Below, one piece after another: positions 34,423 through 43,214 of a stretch of 64,000 bases of DNA. Positions within the stretch are counted from its first letter, which is position 1; every line of letters begins with the position of its first letter. The notes below the pieces were generated by a model. The model was not told where the DNA came from. It did no database searches and saw only the letters and a list, made by a program, of their open reading frames with translations. Both the position numbers and the translations under genes were made by a program. The stretch spans positions 744,001 to 808,000 of the forward strand of contig JAJOHG010000008.1 in assembly GCA_021029095.1 (NCBI GenBank), written 5' to 3'. This stretch comes from Phellopilus nigrolimitatus (lineage: Eukaryota; Basidiomycota; Agaricomycetes; Hymenochaetales; Hymenochaetaceae).

Positions 34423-35959
34423 ATGGAGGCGTCTGCGCAGGAAACGCGCGACGCAGCCGTCCTCGACGGCGCGCGGGACATCGCATATGGCAGCGTGCGT
34501 CGAGAATCCATACACTCATAACACTATAACATGCGCGACGGGCTGAGTCTGGTTGGTCTGCAAAAAGGCCGCGGGAATGGTGTCGAAGGTCTTCGAGCAC
34601 CCGTTCGACCTCTGCAAGGTCCGCCTGCAGGCCCAGGTGCTCGACCACACCGCGCGCTTCCGCGGGCCCGTCGACTGCCTCGCCGCGACGTGGCGGAACG
34701 AGGGCGTACGGGGCCTGTATCGCGTAAGCCCGCCGCTTTTGCGCCGTCTCGTGTACGCTGCTTGACCTGATTGTCTTGGACTTTTGCACGCAGGGCCTCC
34801 CGGCCCCCGTCGTCGGCGCCATGGCCGAGAACGCGACGCTCTTTCTGACGTACGGCCAGCTCCAGCGCCTCGCGCGCTGGCTGTCGGGCGCGCCGCCGGG
34901 CGCGGGCGAGCTGCGCTCCTCCCAGCTTGCGTTCGCTGCGGCGGGCGCCGGCGCGGTCACGAGCTTTCTTCTGTACGTGTGCGGACGGATTTCGGATTGC
35001 TATGGGTGTTTCGCTTTCTTGGACTCTCTGCCTTGTGGGCGTTCGATCTGTGTTTTGATTGGTCGTGTCTTTCTCCTGGCCCTGGCGCCTGAGTGTGCGC
35101 ATAGGCCTTCAGTCGGATGAGAGATTTCCGACATCCCATGGGCGAAACGATTTGCCTAACTATTTAGCAAAAACGTTTCGTCTGGGATGCCAGAGGGAAG
35201 GAGACGCGTCCCAAGTCCAAGAATTGAATCCCATTAACAAGCCCTATCCTATATAAGCGAGTACCGTACAGATTCTGACTACCCCATCTTCACGCCTTCC
35301 AGGACCCCCATCGAGCTCATCAAGTGCAAAATGCAGGTGCAGCTCCTCGTCCGCGAGGTCGCATCCCCCGCATCCTCCGCATCCTCCGCAGCAGCAGCCG
35401 CAGCGCTCGGCCTCCCCTCGCCCGCCCCCGCGCGGAGGCGCACCGCCCGCGCCGGACTTCCGCAGCTTCCCCGGGCCGCTCGGCGTGCTGCGCAGCGTCG
35501 TGCGCGCACACGGCGCGCGCGGGCTGTGGCTCGGGCAGACGGGCACGCTCATCCGCGAGACGGGCGGCGCCGTCGCGTGGTTCGGCGCCAAGGAGGCCGT
35601 CGCCGGCGCGCTCCTCCGGCGGCGGCTCCCGCGCCCAGGAAAGCGAAAGTCTGCTGACGAGCCGCGACCTGCGCGCGTGGGAGAGCGCCGCGGCGGGCGC
35701 GTGCGCGGGCGTCGCGTACAACGTCGTGCTCTTCCCCGCGGACTCGGTCAAGAGCGCGCTGCAGACCGCGGAGGAGCTGCGCCCGCCGCGCGCGCCGGGC
35801 GCGCCGCGCCGCACGTTCTGGGGCGTCGCAAGGGAGATGTATGCGCGCCGCGGCGTGCGCGGGCTGTATGCCGGCCTGGGCATCACGACTGCCCGCGCGG
35901 CGCCGAGCAGCGCGATGATCTTTTTGATTTATGATGGGTTGAGTAAAAGGTTTGGGTAG
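34423..35959 (+). CDS. ort1: mitochondrial ornithine/basic amino acid carrier (ORT1/ARG11 type)
   Basis: Inner-membrane carrier exporting ornithine from mitochondria for arginine synthesis. Three carrier repeats are visible. Repeat 1 has PFDLCKVRLQAQ (about residue 40) with GLYRGLPAPVVGAMAENATL after it. Repeat 2 has TPIELIKCKMQVQ (from 35303) with GLWLGQTGTLIRETGGAVAW. Repeat 3 has FPADSVKSALQT with GLYAGLGITTARAAPSSAM. The ENA-type motif and PADSVKS are typical of the ORT1 subfamily. The 330-base intron 34973-35302 is unusually long and contains an inverted repeat. From 35303 the conserved reading moves through all three frames: 35303 to about 35430, then to about 35620, then to the stop at 35959. 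The two changes sit in GC-rich low-complexity sequence with no room for introns, so indel errors or decay are likely. Family assignment is firm; substrate is by motif likeness. Confidence 0.88.
35132..35189. repeat. imperfect inverted repeat within the ort1 intron
   Basis: CATCCCATGGGCGAAACG (35132-35149) pairs with CGTTTCGTCTGGGATG (35174-35189), leaving a loop of about 24 bases. It lies in an AT-richer insert (about 35104-35270) within an otherwise GC-rich gene, and may be a small foldback insertion. Confidence 0.5.
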
Positions 35960-36432
35960 GGATGGGAGGAGGAGAATAAAAGCGAAGTATGGACGTTGTA
36001 TGATAGCCCTTATAGAGATGTTAATCAGTAGGCGCAAATGCTTGCGTTCATGAATCCCCTGACTTATTCGACCTTGGAGCGCTGGAAATTCCCAAGGCTA
36101 CGAGCTATAAAACAACGGTGCTCGCCTCCTTCGTAGTATAAAGAATATGCACTCAACCAGATAGTCGTTCATGTTGCAGCAATCTGAGGAGACGACGGGA
36201 TGCGACTAGCCGCATGCGCTTGGCCGCTCAAGGCGTGCGCGCTGTTTCCTCTCGCTCGTACGGCAGCTCCTTCCCGGCTGACGAGGGCGCACGGAAATGA
36301 CGGTACAGTGCGCGACAGAAAGAAAGAAAAAAAGAGCATGCTATTGCACTAAGCACCTAACGGCGGCGTTTACATCGACCAATCGACCCGCAGCTCAGCT
36401 CAGCCCAGCTCAAAAAAGCACGGCCCCGTCCC
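35960..36432. other. intergenic between convergent genes
   Basis: 3' flanks of ort1 (plus) and the complex I subunit gene (minus). Nothing else recognised. Confidence 0.5.
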
Positions 36433-36828
36433 TCACTCGTCCTCGTATCCCTGCACCGACTGCCTTGCGCGCTGCGGCACTATATTTTAATAGAACAAGA
36501 TAAAATAAAAGAGTTCCGTCAGCGTCGAGAAGAAAAGAAACGGAGCAGCCCGGACGGGGCACGCACGGGGGTAGGTCGTCGGGATCTCGGGCGACGGCCG
36601 CCAGCCGAGGCGCGCGCGCACCGCGGGCACGGACACGGCGAGCACGGGCCCCGAGAACCCGAGCACGCACGACCAGAGGATGACGGGGCTCTCGTGCGCC
36701 TGGCGTTGCTAGCGGGCGGTGGACGGGTCAGTCAGTCCCTCTGTCGTTTGCTGAGAGTGTGCGCGGCGCGACGGCGGACGTACGATGTAGCGGTATGTGG
36801 AGCGGAAGGGCAAGAATAGCGACGCCAT
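36433..36828 (-). CDS. NADH:ubiquinone oxidoreductase 9.5 kDa subunit
   Basis: Small accessory subunit of mitochondrial respiratory complex I (NI9M of N. crassa). Three exons on the minus strand join in phase: 36828-36784, 36699-36567 and 36479-36433, giving 74 residues, the family length. The start reads ASLFLPFRSTYRYI. Exon 2 carries the single membrane segment (VILWSCVLGFSGPVLAVSVP) and the conserved matrix part (RARLGWRPSPEIPTTYP). Exon 3 ends in the typical QGYEDE. The second intron is easily missed: reading through gives a Phe-rich nonsense tail instead. A relic of the 5' half of this gene lies at 39126-39330. The symbol is left empty because names differ between species. Confidence 0.92.
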
Positions 36829-36947
36829 GTTCGGTGTTAGACCTCTGCCTTTTGGCCCCCGTTCAGTTCGGATGTCGGGAATGAGAGGTCGAGAGTATGT
36901 TGGATTGTCGGTGGTTGCGGGACGGCGTCGGCAGCGACGAGCGGACG

Positions 36948-38500
36948 TGTGACAAATTCTCACGGTTTTCACGACTTTTTATTTATTTTCTTGCTTCAGA
37001 ATCATAATCGCGCAGAACATGCTCTGGCATCCAACCAAACTCAGGTTATAAATGCTGCTAGGAAATGGGTCAATCTACGACACAGACGATCTCGAGCTCT
37101 ATTTCCAAGTCGCTTTACTCCCAGAAATGCTGTAATTCTTGACTAGTCGCAGGTTCTTCGATGCTAATGGTCGTTACGGCGAAAGCTCGTCGATATATAT
37201 CTCAGGGACATCTAAAAAATCTCCGGTCTGTACTCGTCGATATATCTCTCAAGAGCATCAAATGCATCTCTGGTCTGCATTGTTTCCAGGAGGAAAGGGC
37301 TTTCATACATTTTACTTGACAATTGACCGGAAGTTCCAGAGCGTCTGGAAAATTTCTCCAGTAATACTCAAGGACATGACAAAGACATAGAAACACTCAC
37401 CAGACACATTTTTGGTAGTCTGTCGTGTTTCGCACAGACTGATCCGTCAACCATCTTGCAGACGCTCGCGAACGAAGAGCCAGTTCCATTGACCGTCTCT
37501 GGTTGCAAGAGCATATCAACCCAGATACCGTTTGCGCATGTTCGAACGCCTCGAGTGCGCGTCCACATGCTCAAACTGTCTTGTAAGAGCCGCAAACCAG
37601 CCGCAGCAGATTGCATTGGGAATCAATGCACTGTGTGCCACCGTCCAAGTGCAAGCGTGCAAAACGATTTGACGTGGCACGCCGCGCTTCCGGATGAATT
37701 TTGCTCAATACCTATCCCGTTGTCAGGCACTCCGGGTTTGCGCGCCTTCCGCGAGCTCGTCACTGCATTGCATTTTGCATGCATGTCGTGCTGGAAGCAC
37801 GCAAAGCCAACTGTATTGCGAACAGGACAAGCAACACGGATGCAATGGCAACAGAAGTTAACTTTGGATCTGCCTGGGGTACAAAACTCAGGACTTTCTG
37901 AGTCTTTGTCTCTGCACTGCATCCAATGCCCATATCACTCATAAATTGTTTTCTGGGAAAAAGAAGAACAAAGTCAGCTAAAGGTCAAACGCCTCCCTCC
38001 AGGTCAGACGCCGCCGTACCTCCCGTCCAGGGAGAGCCAAAGCCAAAGATTCCGAACATTTCACAGGATCTTTCCGACTGTAAGTCGCCTTCACCATCAC
38101 CACATCCCACTTACCGCGAAAGGACGAGCTGACAACAAACAAACAGTGGCGCTTAAAAAGGGCTTCCGCATTTCCGTCGAGAATTCCAGCGGCAGCGTGG
38201 AAGAGTCCAAATACATGCTGCGCTTTGAGTACGTATACCCTAGAAAGGATGGGTCGAAGAGAGACGACCTTGTGTGGCCAAGAGAGTATTCGGCGGGACC
38301 AAATCGAGAGAGTCGTGAAAATAGCCATGAAAAAATTGCCGGATGTGAATAATGCAGGGAGTGAGGTGTAGAGCGCTGGATGCCCGTGTGCGAGTTATGT
38401 TTTTGGTAGTACACATGTGTTCGATAGGCCAATATGTGAGGGGAGGCAACGCCTGCCAAAAGAGTGTGCATTTACTTACATGTCTACCAAAAACAGAAGT
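36948..38500 (+). repeat. duplicated unit, copy 1
   Basis: First of three copies of a locally duplicated unit (others near 39330-41365, and inverted at 43215-45200). Shared landmarks: GAAATGGGTCAATCTACGAC (37062; 39359), CGATATATATCTCA (37191; 39496), CATTGCATTTTGCATGCATG-type sequence (about 37768; 40137), and the small-gene exons near the end. This copy lacks the distal about 600 bases present in copies 2 and 3, and its gene is broken. Ends are approximate. Confidence 0.8.
37989..38371 (+). pseudogene. broken copy 1 of the small orphan gene family
   Basis: Aligns with the genes at 40342 (plus) and 44211 (minus). The start codon position holds ACG (37989-37991) in place of ATG. The intron (38080-38146) with GTAAGT and the AACAAACAG acceptor is intact, and exon 2 begins like its relatives (KKGFRISVENSSG). 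It diverges after about 40 codons: the conserved end (DQIERVVK, KKLPDV) lies in another frame, reaching a stop at 38369, while the current frame stops at 38352. The upstream TATA box is also changed to TACAAA. Confidence 0.65.
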
Positions 38501-38527
38501 TTTGCGGCTCATGAGTGAAAGACAAAT

Positions 38528-38765
38528 TACAGAACGAGTTTGTGAGCTCAATTCTCCACCTTTCATCAATATTTAAGCTGTCAAATGCACGGATGATATG
38601 AGACTGGGAGGTCTACTTTGTAATTTCGCCCTCAAAGTATCAAAACAACGGCCTTGGTTGTTTTGATACTTTGAGGGCGAAATTACAAAGTAGATCTCCC
38701 AGCCTCATATCATCCGTGCATTTAAGATGAAAGGTGGAGAATTGAGCTCACAAACTCGTCCTGTG
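38528..38765. repeat. long near-perfect palindrome (foldback element)
   Basis: Left arm from ACGAGTTTGTGAGCTCAATT (38534) runs to about 38648 and is repeated as its reverse complement to 38759, centred on GGCCTT near 38652. The inner arms of about 40 bases (TTTGTAATTTCGCCCTCAAA and neighbours) match perfectly. The only large asymmetry is an extra 15-base stretch (AATATTTAAGCTGTC) in the left arm. No coding capacity. Could be a MITE-type element or a palindrome formed by inverted duplication. Confidence 0.9.
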
Positions 38766-39125
38766 CATTTGCAAGTATACGCGGCGGTGAGGCCACGTGA
38801 CATCCAAAAATGCGCTCACCTCCTGCTCTTTTCTTTGCTATAAATTTCTCCTCATAATTAAGCAGCAAGATATAAAGTGTTTATTGTATGTATAGCATTA
38901 AAATACAGTTTTATGGCTTAAAAGAAAAGTCAGCAAGGAGTGGCTGAATTGCCATCTGTAGGCATTTGCCACCAGAGTTTCTTAAATTGGAAAGTGTCGA
39001 TCATCTGTCAGATTACAAAACGTGCCCTCACAATATGTGCGTGCATGTCATGCGAACGTGCAACGCATGTGGACGATGACTTTTTTGTTTTTTTGCTCTT
39101 GACAATTGGACTACAGTGCATCAAG

Positions 39126-39330
39126 TCCGAGCACGCACGACCAGATGATGAAGGGGCTCTCGTGCGCCTGGCGTTGGTGGGGGTGGTGGGTCAGTCAGTC
39201 AGCTCCTCTGTCGTTTGCTGAGAGAGACAGCGGACATACGATGTAGTGGTTTGTAGAGAGGAAAGGCAAGAATAGTGACACCAAGTTTGGTGTAAACCTT
39301 TGCCCCGTCCCGTTCAGACGTCGGGAATGA
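39126..39330 (-). pseudogene. relic of the complex I 9.5 kDa subunit gene
   Basis: Matches the 5' exon, first intron and start of exon 2 of the gene at 36433-36828 (GAGCACGCACGACCAGA, GGCTCTCGTGCGCCTGGCGT, GTCGTTTGCTGAGAG). The start codon position is altered (the minus strand reads TTG for ATG), and only about 50 coding bases remain. It directly abuts duplicated unit copy 2, as the parent gene lies beside copy 1, so gene fragment and unit were duplicated together. Confidence 0.8.
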
Positions 39331-40249
39331 GAGGACTCAGGTTATAAATTCTGCTAGAAAATGGGTCAATCTACGACACAGACGATCTCGCGCTTCATTT
39401 CCAAGTCGCTCTACTCCCTGAAGTGCTGTAGTTCTGTGATCATCTCGATACTCGCAGGTTCTTTGATGCTCATAGTCGTTACGGCAAAAGCTCGTCGATA
39501 TATATCTCAAGGACATCCAAAACATCTCTGGTCTGTACTCGTCGATACATCTCTCAAGGGCATCAAATGCATCTCTGGTCTGCATTGTTTCCAGGAGGAA
39601 AGGGCTCTTATACATTTGACCGGAAATTCCAGAGTGTCTGGTAAATTTCTCCAGTAATATTCAATGACATAAGGAAGACATGAAACGTTCACCAGACACT
39701 TTTTCAGTACTCTGTCGTGTTTCGCACAGTTTGATCCGTCAGCCATCTTGCAGACGCTCGCGAACGAAGATCCGCAGGTTTTTACTGGCCGTCTCTGGTT
39801 TCAAGAGCATATCAACCCGGATACCGTTTGCGCATGTTCGAATGCGCCTGAAGTGCGAGTCCGCATGCTCAACCTATCTTGTAAAAGCCGCAAACCATCC
39901 GCAGCAAAAAAACACAACCGGTATTGGTGAGGACAAGTCAAGTCAGGACGTATCGCAAAAGGAGAAAGGGAAAAAAAAAGTAAGTGATTTAATACACTTT
40001 GTGTGACAATGTCCAAATGCAAGCGTGCAAAACGGAAGCATTTTGCGACATGGCACGCCGCGCTTCCAGATGAACTTTGCGCATATATCGCTGTTATGCA
40101 TTCTTGCTTTGCGCGCCTTCCGCGAGCTCGTCACTGCATTGCATTCTGCATGCACGTCGTGCTGGTAGCACGCAAAGCCAACTGCATCGTGAATAAGTCA
40201 AGCGACACGGACGCAATGGCAACAGAAGTTAACTTTGAATCCGCCTGGG

Positions 40250-40256
40250 GTATAAA
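40250..40256 (+). promoter_or_regulatory. TATA box of the small gene copy 2
   Basis: GGGGTATAAACTCAGG lies about 90 bases before the ATG at 40342. The same box occurs as GGGGTATAAAG before the intact copy 3, and is mutated to GGGGTACAAA before the broken copy 1. Confidence 0.5.
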
Positions 40257-40341
40257 CTCAGGCTTTTCTGAGTCTTTGTCTCTGCACTCAATTCCCACAT
40301 CACTCATAAGTCGTTTTCTGAGAAACTAACAGACAGATCGA

Positions 40342-40711
40342 ATGCCCCCCTCAACTTCAAATCCGATTGCGCCTCCCATCCTAGGAAATCCAGACTCATC
40401 TAAGATCCCGTTCATTTCAGATACCGCCTTGAAGAGTAAGTCGCCTTCACCGTCACCTCATCCCACTTACCGCGAAAGGACGAGCTGACAATAAACAAAC
40501 AGTCGCGCGTAAAAAGGGCTTCTGCGTTTCCCACGAGAATCCCAGCGGCGGGGAAAACCCCACGTGCGAGCTGGTCTTTAGTCCCATCGGAAATAAGTCG
40601 CCGGAGAAAGAAATCCGGACGAAAGAAAGAATTGCGTGGGCCAGAGTCGAGGAGTTAGTGATAAAGTTCTTGGGTAACCAACCGGATGTGGAGTGCGAGG
40701 ATGCTCTCTGA
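40342..40711 (+). CDS. small orphan protein, 100 residues, copy 2
   Basis: I recognise no family. Two exons, 40342-40435 and 40503-40711, joined by a 67-base GTAAGT...ACAG intron. The N-terminus is Pro/Ser-rich and probably disordered (MPPSTSNPIAPPILGNP). The exon 2 domain looks like a small alpha/beta fold: KKGFCVSHENPSGG, CELVFSPIGNKS, then an amphipathic helix ERIAWARVEELVIKFLGNQP and the end DVECEDAL. The copy 3 protein keeps the pattern KG-x-x-VS, F-x-x-IG, RI-x-W-x-x-IE/VE-x-x-VI, PDV-x-C-x-DA, while about half the residues differ. A shared frame despite such divergence argues for a real protein. There is no signal peptide or membrane segment. A TATA box lies upstream. Its job is unknown. 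Confidence 0.65.
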
Positions 40712-41650
40712 ATTTCCGTGTGCGAGCGAAGATTTTAGTGGTACATGCGCTCGATAGGTCAATATGTATCTGACATGTGTGTCTACCATGCGAACTTGCA
40801 ATGCAAGAGTGCAATGACCTTTTGTGTCATTTTGTTCTTGACGATCAAACGAGTGCCGTGTAGCGGCGGTCTCCACTTGGCATCCGCCGTGCGTCTTTGA
40901 TCTCTCTTACGCAGTTTTATCCAAGTATCTCCTCGACGTCTATCATCGGGGCCGCAGGCGACGAAGTGGCCGGATTACCCATGTAGATGTAATCTTAAAC
41001 TCAAATAAAGGAGCTTAAAGCGGCCGCCTCGATGGCCGTCTTGCTCAGAAGAGGAGCGCATAAGACATTCTACAGCTCAAGGATATCTAACTTCGTTTCC
41101 ACTACGCAGGCGAGTCCGTCCCATCGGGAGGCGGCCAAGAACAACATATACATGTATTGTAAAAGGCTGCCTCTTTGTTGATTTGCTCCAAGTAACTTAA
41201 AAACACGGCATATTCTCCTAATAATCTGGAGAAAACCAGGTCGAAGTATGTCAATATGAAAAAGCGATACAATGGAATCCTGTGCTATTTTATTATTTGG
41301 AGCGAGAAAAAACTAGTTTGAGATGTCTCGGTCAGCGTTCGAACCAATATCCGAAATAGGCCACGGAAGCGATCGTGTCGATCGGTGGCAGTACAGCGGA
41401 TCAAGGTGAGGATCAAGGTGAGACTTCCGGCTCCGCTCCCTCTTTTCGTTACGCCTTCCGAAATATCTGAATAATTGTTTAATTGTTTGAGCTGCTATTG
41501 TACGATGACGAAACTCGGATTCAAACCGCCTATAAAGAGTCGCTGGTGTCTGCTCCTACCTCTCATCACACTCTACCTTCGACTACCAAGTTCTCTACCT
41601 CCCAAGTCTTTCTCCGACCCTTAAGTCCCTCTCCAAACACTCTCAACACC

Positions 41651-42763
41651 ATGCCATCGACGACCTTCCATGCCGACGCCATCCTCTCCGACATGGACGG
41701 CACGTTTACCGACTCAATTGCCGCTGTCGAGGCCGCCTGGGGCGCCGTCGCGCTCGACCTGGGCCTCAATCCCGAGTCCGTCATCGCCGCGACGCACGGG
41801 AAACGCGCCGTCGACAACCTTGCGCACTTTCGCCCAGAGATAAGGCCGCATGAGATGGACGCCGCCGTTACCGCCTTCGAGCAGTCTATTCTAGACTTTG
41901 CCGATTCGTTTCAGAAGCGTGAGGCTCTCCGCCGCCCCTTCCCGGTTCTGAGTCAAGCGAGTCTGTATTCTCTGTGGATCATGACTCGGGCGGATCGACA
42001 CCCGCACTCTCAAGCACATCCGCCAACTCCTCACGCGCCGACTCGTTCTCCACGCCCTCTCCAAATGACCCCTCACCTGCTGGCACGCGGTGCCCCTCCT
42101 TCGCCTCGCGCCTCTCAAGCACGCTCTCTTCCACCCTCCCCAAAGACTCCGACGTTCCTGTATTCGACGAGTCTCCCGAAGAGAAGCATACCGCAAATGA
42201 GTCGTATGAGAAGCGGGCGGAAGCCGACGTCGAAGCGGCTTGGGAGACAGAAGCCGAGATCGTCGACCGCTCGATCCGCATCCTCCCCGGCGTGAAAGAC
42301 ATGATCGCGTGCATACCCGATGGGCGCTACGCTGTCGCCACCAGCGGAGCCAAGACCTACGGTATGTCTCAGACTCCCTCTTCCTCACCTTTACAGCGTC
42401 CTGACCCGACTTCACATAGCTTACGGCGCCATGACGCGTGTCGGCATCACTCCGCCGCCCGTGACTATCACCGCGGACGACAAGCGGCTCAAGGCCGGAA
42501 AGCCCGCTCCGGATCCGTTCCTCCTTGCCGCTGTTTGTCTGGGCTTTGACGCGAGGCGCTGCGTCGTGTTCAAGGACAGCCCCTCTGGGATCCGTGCAGG
42601 CGTCGCGAGCGGTGCGATGGTTATCGCCGTGTGCACGAGCCACGAGCGCAGCAAGATAGAGGGATGCGGCGCGCACTTCATCGTTGAGGATATGCGCAAA
42701 GTGAGGTGTAGAAAGGAGGGAGAGGGGAAGGAGCTGCGATTGGTGTTTACTATCGAGCATTGA
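41651..42763 (+). CDS. HAD-superfamily phosphatase, GPP1/DOG-like
   Basis: Haloacid-dehalogenase phosphatase close to yeast glycerol-3-phosphatase and 2-deoxyglucose-6-phosphatase, likely cytosolic. The nucleophile motif is ILSDMDGTFTDS (about residue 12). Motif II is VATSGAKTYAYG, the motif III lysine sits in KRLKAGKPAPDP, and motif IV is VVFKDSPSGIRAGVASG. The cap helices follow motif I (AVEAAWGAVALDLGL). A long Ser/Pro/Thr linker of about 90 residues splits the cap from ILPGVKDMI. The best model uses 41651-41907, 41958-42361 and 42420-42763. The first donor (GTTTCA) is weak, but without it the linker and the conserved core are in different frames. The gene sits exactly between the two arms of the 2-kb inverted repeat. 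Substrate cannot be read from sequence. Confidence 0.88.
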
Positions 42764-43214
42764 GCCGTCCCCATGTGTCCTCCGTTTGTCCTGTGGTCTG
42801 TTTTCCTTCGTATTTCTCCATCCTTCCCTCCACACATATGTCTGAGACTGTCTTGCCTCATGCCTCTGTTGCCTATTTCTGCCTCTCAAGCCTCTCAACT
42901 CTGTGCAAACCAACATAACAATTGTCGTGTAACTGTTATTCATATATATATTGCTTCTACTTTGTCTTCCTAATTTATCATCTCAAGCAACCGTTCTGTG
43001 CAGGTCTCCTCTTTGCGATTTACGAAGAATATAATCGTGCGTACCAGGCAGTGACATGCACAACGATCTTCACTACAGACGTATGATTCCAACCCCATGA
43101 TTCTACATATCCAGATCTCTTGCCGCTATCATACCTCCGATTGCACCTGAACGCAACACGACGACGAGAGCGAGCAAAGATATGCTCTTAAAACAACGTT
43201 TAGTTGAGTGTGGC

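Larger units (their letters stand above)
39331..41365 (+). repeat. duplicated unit, copy 2 (left arm of a 2-kb inverted repeat)
   Basis: About 2 kb containing about 1 kb of conserved upstream sequence, the intact small gene at 40342, and about 650 bases of conserved downstream sequence (CATCGGGGCCGCA at 40945; CTGCCTCTTTGTTGATTTGC at 41168; CGTTCGAACCAAT at 41335). The whole stretch recurs in reverse orientation at 43215-45200. Identity looks high but not perfect, with small indels. Confidence 0.85.

Noticed and set aside
36487..36566. Read-through C-terminus of the complex I subunit (Phe-rich tail)
   Set aside because: A second intron (donor at 36566, acceptor ending at 36480) restores the conserved family end QGYEDE, so the read-through tail is intronic.
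37456..37944. ORF of 162 codons in unit copy 1 (plus strand)
   Set aside because: The frame is not kept in copies 2 and 3, there is no splice support, and the translated sequence is Cys/His-rich without motif order.
39337..39615. 92-codon minus-strand ORF in duplicated unit copy 2
   Set aside because: Looks coherent in copy 2, but copies 1 and 3 carry stops and frame changes at the same place. The intact small gene is on the other strand, so this is probably conserved promoter DNA rather than coding sequence.
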